DNA from: Bacillota bacterium
GTDB lineage: Bacteria > Bacillota > Tb-RUG-66
Direction of reading: 5' to 3'
NCBI GenBank assembly: GCA_016288255.1
Contig: JAEEYS010000116.1
Location: forward strand, 1 to 8,478
Length of the DNA stretch: 8,478 bases
The position numbers and the translations under genes were made by a program. Shown piece after piece: positions 1 through 4,685 of this stretch. The notes beneath the pieces are model-generated. The model was given only the letters and a program-made list of their open reading frames with translations. It did not search any database and had not been told where the DNA came from. Every line of letters starts with the position of its first letter. Position 1 is the stretch's first letter.

Positions 1-483
1 CGGCTGTACTCTTATGCCGTGGGACTGATTCCGGAACTGGAGGGAAAGACCGTTTTCGACCTTTACAGCGGCACCGGCACCATCTCCCAGATCATGGCCC
101 TGCGGGCGAAGAAAGTCGTGGGGATCGAACTGGTGGAGGAAGCCGTGGAAGCGGCCCGGGTCAATGCGGCGCTGAACGGCCTGGTCAACTGCGAATTCAT
201 CGCAGGCGATGTTTTCAAAGCGCTGGACCGGGTGGAGGAGAAGCCGGACATTATCGTGGTGGATCCGCCGCGGGCGGGGATCCTGCCGAAAGCGCTGCGT
301 AAGATCCTGGATTACAGGGTGGACACCATCGTCTATGTTTCCTGCAATCCCCTGACCCTGGCCCAGAACCTGGCGGTAATGCAGGAAGAGGGATACCGGG
401 TGGAATCCGTTAAGGCGTTTGACAACTTTCCCTATACGAAGCATGTGGAGTGCGTAGTATTGATGTCTAAAGCAAACACATAA
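1..483 (+). CDS. 23S rRNA/tRNA m5U methyltransferase (TrmA/RlmD family), C-terminal part, 5' end outside window
   Basis: This is the SAM-dependent catalytic domain of an RNA uracil-C5 methyltransferase. The reading frame is open from base 1, so the gene starts upstream; the GTG at 19 is an internal valine and not a start. In the 160 visible residues one sees SAM-binding motif I (DLYSGTGTIS, 20-29), the acidic end of strand 2 (GIELVEEA, 41-48), the DPPR motif (88-91), the catalytic cysteine in SCNP (Cys115) and the general-base glutamate in HVE (Glu150). The Cys-to-Glu spacing of 35 residues matches E. coli RlmD (C389/E424). All catalytic elements are intact and the protein ends normally about ten residues after HVE. 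Family members methylate 23S rRNA (RlmD/RlmCD) or tRNA U54 (TrmFO-independent TrmA); the N-terminal TRAM/FeS part is missing here, so the substrate cannot be assigned. Base composition is more G+C-rich than the ser operon. Confidence 0.95.
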   Translation, partial: RLYSYAVGLIPELEGKTVFDLYSGTGTISQIMALRAKKVVGIELVEEAVEAARVNAALNGLVNCEFIAGDVFKALDRVEEKPDIIVVDPPRAGILPKALRKILDYRVDTIVYVSCNPLTLAQNLAVMQEEGYRVESVKAFDNFPYTKHVECVVLMSKANT

Positions 484-561
484 GAGGCGCTGAAAGGCTT
501 GAAAACAAGCAGTTTATCGATTTGACCACATCATTGCTGCCCACGCAATTCACTCGAAAAA

Positions 562-638
562 CACTCGTCAGGAACATATCTGCAGGTCATTTTGCTGGAG
601 GGTTGAGTAGGCCATTTAGAAGTCGGGGGTTGAGACAG
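562..638 (+). repeat. Diverged direct repeat, copy 1
   Basis: A segment of about 77 bp whose partner lies at 1986-2055. An exact 24-bp core (597-620, containing GGTTGAGTAGGCCATTTAGA) is shared. Upstream of the core both copies have CACTC, GTCAG and AACATATC blocks separated by small indels, and downstream both have GTC followed by GACAG. Weaker similarity (ATT-AC-CG-AAAAA) extends some 20 bases further upstream. I do not recognise the element. It sits in the otherwise gene-free stretch between the methyltransferase stop and the HEAT remnant. Confidence 0.75.
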
Positions 639-642
639 TTGT

Positions 643-889
643 TTGGATGTCAGGGTTGTAAACCGAATAATATGGAGATGGAAGATTGACCGCACAGAGC
701 CGCTTTTGAGAGAACGTGCTGTTAACGCCCTCGGCAGGATTGGACGAGGTGACTATACTGTAATCGAGTCGTGCTGGACAGAATTGTTCCGTTTTGCCTC
801 TGATGAGGAGTCGAAGGTCAGGCTGAGTTTCATATGGGCATTAGAAAATATTGCAACGAACACGCCGGACATCTATGAGAATCATAGTG
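643..889 (+). pseudogene. Remnant of a HEAT-repeat protein
   Basis: From a TTG at 643 the frame reads through about 80 residues that resemble a clostridial HEAT-repeat protein. It shows two helix-pair repeats: ERAVNALGRIGRGDY, then ELFRFASDEESKVRLSFIWALENIATNTP, with the conserved D..VR and A-L-NIA pattern of the repeat. Homologous-looking sequence starts about 20 residues in and stops near 885, where the coding similarity switches in another frame to an EamA transporter tail. Nothing resembling a good ribosome binding site precedes the TTG. Full-length proteins of this type have several more repeats on the C-terminal side, so this is best read as a truncated fragment. If translated it would run on in frame to a stop at 949-951, giving a 102-residue chimera with a nonsense tail. 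The family's role is usually protein-protein scaffolding; no specific function can be given. Confidence 0.6.
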
Positions 890-1021
890 GTACCCATCGA
901 CAAGCTGAGCGTGGTTATTACGCTGGCGCTGGCCTATATCTTTCTGCATGAGGAGTTCAGCACGAAATCTCTGATAGGTTGCATCCTGATCGGCGCGGGA
1001 ACGTTGGTCATGGTGCTGTAA
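875..1021 (+). pseudogene. C-terminal remnant of an EamA-family (DMT) transporter
   Basis: In the frame offset by one base from the HEAT remnant, codons from about 887 to the TAA at 1019-1021 encode VVPIDKLSVVITLALAYIF followed by LHEEFSTKSLIGCILIGAGTLVMVL. This is the last transmembrane helix pair of an EamA/drug-metabolite transporter: the (V)PIDKLSVV entry, the LHE.(F/L)S loop, and the final GxxLIxxGTLxMV helix. Only 45 of roughly 140 residues of such a small transporter (or of about 300 for a two-repeat one) remain, so it cannot form a functional carrier. An in-frame ATG at 875 could in principle start a 48-residue hydrophobic peptide, but no ribosome binding site is visible because the sequence before it belongs to the HEAT remnant. 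The junction lies between about 875 and 890 and looks like a deletion fusing two unrelated genes. Confidence 0.8.
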
Positions 1022-1055
1022 ATCAAATCGACATAGACAATGGGAGGAATTAATT

Positions 1056-1427
1056 ATGAAAACCATCTACACGGAAAAGGCACCTGCGGCGGTCGGGCCG
1101 TATTCACAGGCGGTTGTGATCAATGGGTTGGTCTATACGTCTGGCCAGATCGCCCTTAATCCCAGCACGGGAGAGCTGGTGGGGACGACCATCGAGGAGC
1201 AGGCGGAACAGGTGATGAAGAATCTGGTTGCCATCCTGGAAGCGGCGGGTACAAAGCCTGAGAACGCCGTCAAGACTCTCTGTTTCCTGACGGACATCAA
1301 CGATTTCGTCGCCTTCAATACGGTGTACGCACGGTACTTTACCAAAAAACCCGCACGATCCTGTGTGGGGATTCAGTCTCTGCCAAAGGGGGCCATCTGT
1401 GAAGTGGAAGTCATAGCGACGGTATAG
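1056..1427 (+). CDS. ridA: RidA family enamine/imine deaminase
   Basis: This is a complete 123-residue RidA (YjgF/YER057c/UK114) protein. RidA proteins act as trimers in the cytoplasm and hydrolyse reactive enamine/imine intermediates, chiefly 2-aminoacrylate released by PLP enzymes acting on serine or threonine, preventing damage to other PLP enzymes. The residues that line the E. coli active site are all here at the expected spacing: Tyr16 in GPYSQ, Ser29 in TSGQ, Arg101 in PARSCV (the carboxylate-binding arginine that defines the deaminase-active subfamily), Cys103 and Glu116. A GGGAGG at 1042-1047, eight bases before the ATG, fixes the start. It is flanked on both sides by gene remnants (EamA before, phzF nine bases after the stop), yet is itself intact. 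Its proximity to PLP enzymes at 3282-5774 is suggestive but not operonic. Confidence 0.95.
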   Translation: MKTIYTEKAPAAVGPYSQAVVINGLVYTSGQIALNPSTGELVGTTIEEQAEQVMKNLVAILEAAGTKPENAVKTLCFLTDINDFVAFNTVYARYFTKKPARSCVGIQSLPKGAICEVEVIATV

Positions 1428-1436
1428 GGAGGGCCT

Positions 1437-1926
1437 ATGAAGCAGTACATAGTGGATGCATTTACAAGCCAGCCGTTTTCGGGAAACCCGGCGGCGGTGT
1501 GTGTCATGGATAACTGGCCATCAAAGGAATCCATGATGAAGTTGGCCATGGAGAACAACATTGGGGCTGGATTTGGTTTGCGTGTTTGAAACTGAGGAGC
1601 AGGTGCGGAACATGACGCCGGATCAGGAGCTGCTTAAACAGATTGAAGGCCGCATTCAGAATGCTACGGCGCGAGGCACTCAAACCGATTGTATCTCGCG
1701 GAGCTTTTGCCCTAAGCTCTCCATACCTGAAGACCCGGTATGCGGTTCAGCCCATTGCCAGATTGCAGATTACTGGTCGCATGAGCTTGGAAGGAAGCGG
1801 ATAAAGGCTTATCAGGCGTCAAAGCGCGGAGGGTATCTGGACTGTGTAATGCTGGATAATGGACGGGTTGCAATCAGCGGCGAAGCAGCGCTTGTTGCAG
1901 TTTCTGAAATACTTGCTGTATTATAA
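1437..1926 (+). pseudogene. PhzF-family epimerase/isomerase, internally deleted and frameshifted
   Basis: An ATG at 1437, preceded by GGAGGG (1429-1434), starts a PhzF-like N-terminus (MKQYIVDAFTSQPFSGNPAA, then VCVMDNW and MKLAMENN). After about 42 residues the similarity breaks at roughly 1560, and that frame stops at 1587-1589. From 1561 a different frame continues with the C-terminal domain (LGLDLVCVFETEEQVRNM), ending at 1926 and including the family hallmark EDPVCGSAHC and SGEAALVAVSEIL. Compared with the usual 260-300 residues, about 100 or more residues are missing from the middle. The lost segment begins just where the NLSET motif should stand, so the catalytic glutamate (Glu45 in PhzF) is gone along with the remainder of domain 1. 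The C-terminal piece alone could be translated from a TTG at 1561, but a half-protein without the catalytic residue should be inactive. Confidence 0.88.
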
Positions 1927-1949
1927 TCTGGTTTTGACGAGGAACTTCT

Positions 1950-2027
1950 ATGACAGCGTTTGAGAACGAAATTGACCGTAAAAATCACTCTGTCAGAACA
2001 TATCAACCGTTCCGGTCGGAGGGTTGA
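1950..2027 (+). other. Possible 25-codon ORF with a good ribosome binding site
   Basis: An ATG at 1950 stands seven bases after GAGG (1939-1942) and opens a 25-residue frame beginning MTAFENEIDRKNHSVRTYQ and ending at the TGA (2025-2027) inside the repeat core. The equivalent frame in repeat copy 1 also ends in Glu-Gly-TGA at the same place, but the two are separated by indels upstream. It may be a genuine small peptide, a leader, or the truncated start of a gene whose remainder has been lost. The peptide is not recognised. Confidence 0.25.
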
Positions 2028-2055
2028 GTAGGCCATTTAGATGTCATCGCGACAG
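1986..2055 (+). repeat. Diverged direct repeat, copy 2
   Basis: Partner of 562-638. The exact 24-bp core is 2018-2041. The copy ends 30 bases before the GTG of the downstream P-loop kinase, so it forms part of that gene's leader. Together the copies bracket about 1.35 kb that contains the HEAT, EamA and phzF remnants and ridA. No inverted terminal repeats or transposase accompany them. Confidence 0.75.
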
Positions 2056-2084
2056 CTCGGGATTTGGGAGGTAAAGGCAGGAAC

Positions 2085-2606
2085 GTGATTATTTTGTTAA
2101 CAGGAGCGTCTCACACAGGAAAGACTCTTTTGGCGCAGCGAATGCTCGAAAAGTACAAATATCCATATCTCTCCATTGACCATCTGAAGATGGGGCTGAT
2201 CCGCAGCGGCAACACAGAGCTTGGGCCAGAAGACGACGATGCTCTCACGGAGTATCTATGGCCCATTGTCCGCGAGATGATCAAGACCGTAGTCGAAAAC
2301 AGACAGAACTTAGTCGTTGAGGGCTGTTATATTCCCGCAGATTGGAGAAATGACTTTGATGCGCATTATCTGCCGTCTATTCGATTCATTTGCCTTGCCA
2401 TGACCGAAGAGTATATTGACAGTCATTATCATGAGATCATCGGACATGAGTCGGATATAGAATCCAGGCTGATCGAAGCCGATTGTACACCCGATGACCT
2501 GAAGGAATGTAACAGATGGTACATCGAAACGTTCGGAAGTGTCGGTGAGAAGGTCATTCTGATAGAGGATGATTACAACAAGGCGTTGACAGAACTAATA
2601 GAATAA
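2085..2606 (+). CDS. Small P-loop kinase of the 2-phosphoglycerate-kinase-like/zeta-like ATPase group
   Basis: This is a 173-residue single-domain P-loop NTPase. The Walker A motif GASHTGKT lies at residues 7-14, directly after the first beta strand MIILL. A Walker-B-like hydrophobic strand ending in an acidic residue (NLVVEGCYIP) follows, as in nucleoside/metabolite kinases with a DHLKMGL segment after the first helix (SIDHLKMGLIRSG). Relatives are often labelled '2-phosphoglycerate kinase' or 'AAA family ATPase', but to my knowledge the substrate of this bacterial subgroup is not established. The GTG at 2085 is preferred because it begins exactly at the conserved first strand and is preceded by AAAGG at seven bases; a TTG at 2064 in the same frame would add seven residues. 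The gene ends with tandem TAA-TAA and is followed by a strong hairpin. Nothing looks broken. Confidence 0.85.
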   Translation: MIILLTGASHTGKTLLAQRMLEKYKYPYLSIDHLKMGLIRSGNTELGPEDDDALTEYLWPIVREMIKTVVENRQNLVVEGCYIPADWRNDFDAHYLPSIRFICLAMTEEYIDSHYHEIIGHESDIESRLIEADCTPDDLKECNRWYIETFGSVGEKVILIEDDYNKALTELIE

Positions 2607-2630
2607 TAACTTCTGATTTGTTGATATAGT

Positions 2631-2667
2631 AAAGAAGGTAGCTGAGTAAAACTCAGCTACCTTCTTT
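2631..2667 (+). terminator. Perfect 17-bp hairpin, probable bidirectional terminator
   Basis: AAAGAAGGTAGCTGAGT (2631-2647), an AAA loop, and its exact complement (2651-2667) form a 17-bp stem. The left arm starts AAAGAAGG and the right arm ends CCTTCTTT, so each strand has a U-rich 3' edge within the stem, as in bidirectional terminators. It lies between the convergent kinase (+) and the unknown gene ending at 2704 (-), 24 bases after the kinase stop. A free T-tract after the stem is absent. Confidence 0.8.
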
Positions 2668-2703
2668 ATGACGGACGCCCCTTCCGGATCCTTTTTTTAT
2701 GCT

Positions 2704-3219
2704 CTATTGATCGTTTTTTCCTCTTCTTCTGTGCCACTCTTTCCAAAAAGCGGTATACCCTTTTTCTTCCCACGGATCTTCCGATACCTGTTTCGGGCTG
2801 CAGGACCGATAGTAAGCCTCTATCTCGTCCGCAAACGCGTAAACCTCTTTTTCATAGGCGGCGAAAGGGACTCTTTCCGCTGTTCCGTCTTCCAGGATCA
2901 GCACCACCTCTTCGCCCTCGTGTTTCACAGTCCAGTCTATCCCGTTATCGCAGCCGATAATGACGACATTGTCCGCCGCTTCATTGGGAAACAAAGAAAA
3001 ACCGCAGCAGGGAAGCATTTGATTGTCCTCATAAATGATATGGTCTTCTGTCAATGTTTTTAATAGATACAGCGCTGTGGCACTGACAGTGGCATGATAT
3101 TTCAGCACACGCTCTCCGATTGTTGCTACAGCGTCTCCGTGTAAACAAAGGTCAAAAGGATCGTCCTTCTTTCCATCGATCCACTGCAGGTTATCTACTC
3201 TGATCGAAAAGGTTCCCAT
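2704..3219 (-). CDS. Conserved-looking cytoplasmic protein of unknown function
   Basis: A 171-residue protein that I cannot assign to a named family, although its sequence has the feel of a conserved Clostridia protein. It is soluble: there is no signal peptide and no membrane segment. Visible landmarks are VDNLQWIDG (8-16), CLHGDAVATIGE (25-36), a hydrophobic helix TVSATALYLLKTLTEDH (44-60), a Cys-Cys pair in LPCCGF (69-74), GCDNGIDWTV (89-98), and a basic/aromatic C-terminus FWKEWHRRR (158-166). The start ATG at 3219 is preceded by GGAGG about ten bases upstream. It lies 62 bases downstream of the threonine aldolase on the same strand with no evident terminator between, so the two are probably co-transcribed. 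The plus-strand ORF over this region (2668-3063) is treated as its shadow. Confidence 0.8.
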   Translation of the reverse strand: MGTFSIRVDNLQWIDGKKDDPFDLCLHGDAVATIGERVLKYHATVSATALYLLKTLTEDHIIYEDNQMLPCCGFSLFPNEAADNVVIIGCDNGIDWTVKHEGEEVVLILEDGTAERVPFAAYEKEVYAFADEIEAYYRSCSPKQVSEDPWEEKGYTAFWKEWHRRRGKNDQ

Positions 3220-3281
3220 ATGCTTCTTCCCTCCTTTATTTTATTTTCCTGCTCTCTTAAGCAGTTTAAAAGCCCTTTTTC

Positions 3282-4316
3282 TTATTTCTTCCGGTTTTCC
3301 ATCACTTCTCGGATATAAGAAACAAAGGCGTTTACGTCTTCTTCTTCCGTATCGAAAGAAGTCATCCATCTTACGGTAGATTCTTCATAATCCCATACAT
3401 AGAAGAAAAACCGTTCCTGCAATACCGGGATCACTTCTGCCGGCAGTTTGATAAAGAGGCCGTTACATTCCACTTTTTGGACCGGAGTGATCCCTTCTAT
3501 GTCTTTGATCCCGTCATATAACCGTTTTGCCATGCGGTTGGAGTGTTCTGCATTTTTATACGCCAGGTCATCGGTCAAAACTTCCAGGAACTGCGCGGCG
3601 ATATACCGCATTTTAGAAGACATCAAGCCGTATTGCTTTCTGACATATTTTGCTCCTTTAGATAAGTCTTTGTTGAAAAATACGACCGCTTCCCCAAACA
3701 TCATGCCATTTTTTGTGCCGCCCAAAGACAATACGTCCACGCCCAGATCCGCGGTGATCTCTTTCACGGTCTTTTGCAACGCTGCCGCCGCGTTAAAGAT
3801 CCTGGCGCCGTCCATGTGCAGGAGCATATTGTTTTCATGGGCAAAATCCGCCAGCGCTTTTACTTCTTCCGGCTGATACAGGGTGCCAAGCTCTGTGCAT
3901 TGACTGATGGAGATCACTTTAGGCTGCGCATGGTGCATCTCGCCCAGCACATGCAGATGGGGTTTGATATCTTCCACTCTCAGCTTCCCGTCCGCTGTGT
4001 CGACCGCGATCAGCTGACAGCCTACGGCATGTTCGATAGCGCCGCATTCATCCACATAAATATGCGCTGACGCGGGGCAGATCACCGCCTGATAAGACTG
4101 CATGATCGTTGCCAAACTCAAAATATTGGAGCCGGTCCCGTTAAATACAAAATACACATCGATATCTTCTCCCAAATGCTCTTTTATCTTTTCTACGGCA
4201 GCATAGGTGATCTCATCCTCTCCATAGGCCACCGCATGTTCTACGTTCGCGTTTTTTAACGCTTCCATCACCTTGACGTGCGCGCCGGAATGGTTGTCGC
4301 TGGCAAAACTCTTCAT
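3282..4316 (-). CDS. ltaE: Low-specificity L-threonine aldolase (PLP-dependent, fold type I)
   Basis: A 344-residue beta-eliminating-lyase-family enzyme that cleaves L-threonine or L-allo-threonine to glycine and acetaldehyde. Features seen: the N-terminal FASDNHSGAH, where PLP-aldolases have a substrate-binding S-D-N segment; the phosphate-binding FVFNGTGSN (57-64); His85 in SAHIYVDECGA, which stacks on the PLP ring in characterised members; the DGAR motif with Asp169 and Arg172; and the Schiff-base lysine Lys202 in SLGGTKNG. The length is typical for the family. The ATG at 4316 follows a strong AGGAGG (complement of 4327-4332). A good sigma-A promoter lies upstream on this strand (4384-4412). 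It is divergent from the serine operon, so glycine/threonine and serine synthesis share one intergenic region. Alternatives within the family (phenylserine or L-allo-threonine specialist) cannot be excluded from sequence. Confidence 0.93.
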   Translation of the reverse strand: MKSFASDNHSGAHVKVMEALKNANVEHAVAYGEDEITYAAVEKIKEHLGEDIDVYFVFNGTGSNILSLATIMQSYQAVICPASAHIYVDECGAIEHAVGCQLIAVDTADGKLRVEDIKPHLHVLGEMHHAQPKVISISQCTELGTLYQPEEVKALADFAHENNMLLHMDGARIFNAAAALQKTVKEITADLGVDVLSLGGTKNGMMFGEAVVFFNKDLSKGAKYVRKQYGLMSSKMRYIAAQFLEVLTDDLAYKNAEHSNRMAKRLYDGIKDIEGITPVQKVECNGLFIKLPAEVIPVLQERFFFYVWDYEESTVRWMTSFDTEEEDVNAFVSYIREVMENRKK

Positions 4317-4383
4317 TTTATCTACGCCTCCTAATGTCCTATCCTTTTGTTATTTTATATGTTTTGTACTTTGAATCCACTAT

Positions 4384-4412
4384 ACTATATTTTCCTTAAA
4401 AAAGAAAGTTAA
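4384..4412 (-). promoter_or_regulatory. Sigma-A-type promoter for ltaE
   Basis: On the minus strand TTAACT (complement of 4407-4412) and TATAGT (complement of 4384-4389) are separated by exactly 17 bases. A second overlapping TATAGT (complement of 4379-4384) follows. The predicted start gives a leader of about 60 bases before the ltaE ATG. Confidence 0.65.
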
Positions 4413-4449
4413 ATTTTTAGCAATGCGGAAGAAAAACCGTATAAAATTG

Positions 4450-4478
4450 TTGACATATGCATTTTTATTCCGTAAAAT
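4450..4478 (+). promoter_or_regulatory. Sigma-A-type promoter for the serC-serA-DUF1015 operon
   Basis: A consensus TTGACA (4450-4455) and TAAAAT (4473-4478) are separated by exactly 17 bases. Transcription from about 4485 would leave a leader of about 200 bases before serC. A downstream TGtTATAAT (4506-4513) could act as an additional extended -10. Confidence 0.7.
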
Positions 4479-4563
4479 TATTTTGTAATTTGTGCGCTGA
4501 AATCTGTTATAATATAAATAAAAGAAAGCAATATGGACAACAGGCATTTCAGATTGTTTCATT

Positions 4564-4645
4564 CCGGTTTTTTATTCATCGTTCACTTACTGTGACAATG
4601 ATCCCATTCTCTTCTTTCAATATACTCCGATATGGTAAAAACCGG
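4564..4645 (+). promoter_or_regulatory. Potentially structured serC leader segment
   Basis: CCGGTTTTT (4564-4572) is complementary to AAAAACCGG (4637-4645). Nested inside, TCATCGTTCAC (4576-4586) can pair with GTGACAATGA (4592-4601) over a five-base loop, allowing one mismatch and one bulge. The outer pairing ends about 20 bases before the AGGAGG of serC. It matches no riboswitch or T-box consensus that I recognise, so a regulatory role is only an inference from position and pairing. Confidence 0.3.
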
Positions 4646-4685
4646 ATGAGATCGATTACTTGTTTTAGGAGGTTTTTCATTATTT

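Larger units (their letters stand above)
4317..4685. other. Divergent intergenic region between ltaE and serC
   Basis: 369 bases of A+T-rich DNA without a convincing gene. It contains a minus-strand promoter for ltaE, a plus-strand promoter for serC, a second TATAAT (4508-4513, with an upstream TG one base before it) that could be an alternative extended -10, and about 200 bases of serC leader with potential secondary structure. Short ORFs here (minus 4380-4562, plus 4457-4705) are low-complexity and overlap the promoters. Confidence 0.85.

Noticed and set aside
1986..2055. Integron attC-like site (GTTGAGT fits the GTTRRRY core)
   Set aside because: No matching RYYYAAC partner and no conserved long palindrome upstream in either repeat copy, and no integrase gene in the window.
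562..2055. Composite transposon or insertion sequence bounded by the repeats
   Set aside because: No transposase, no inverted ends and no target-site duplication were seen; the repeats are short and directly oriented.
2668..3063. Plus-strand ORF of 131 codons
   Set aside because: Lies opposite the minus-strand 171-residue gene, which has a proper ribosome binding site and protein-like composition; this one begins in the hairpin tail and is unlike a real protein.
3448..4070. Plus-strand ORFs opposite the threonine aldolase
   Set aside because: Antisense shadows of a clearly conserved enzyme, with no ribosome binding sites and no recognisable motifs.
4480..4685. T-box or known amino-acid riboswitch upstream of serC
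   Set aside because: The T-box consensus (AGGGTGGNACCGCG) is absent and no glycine- or SAM-riboswitch signature is visible; only generic pairing was seen.
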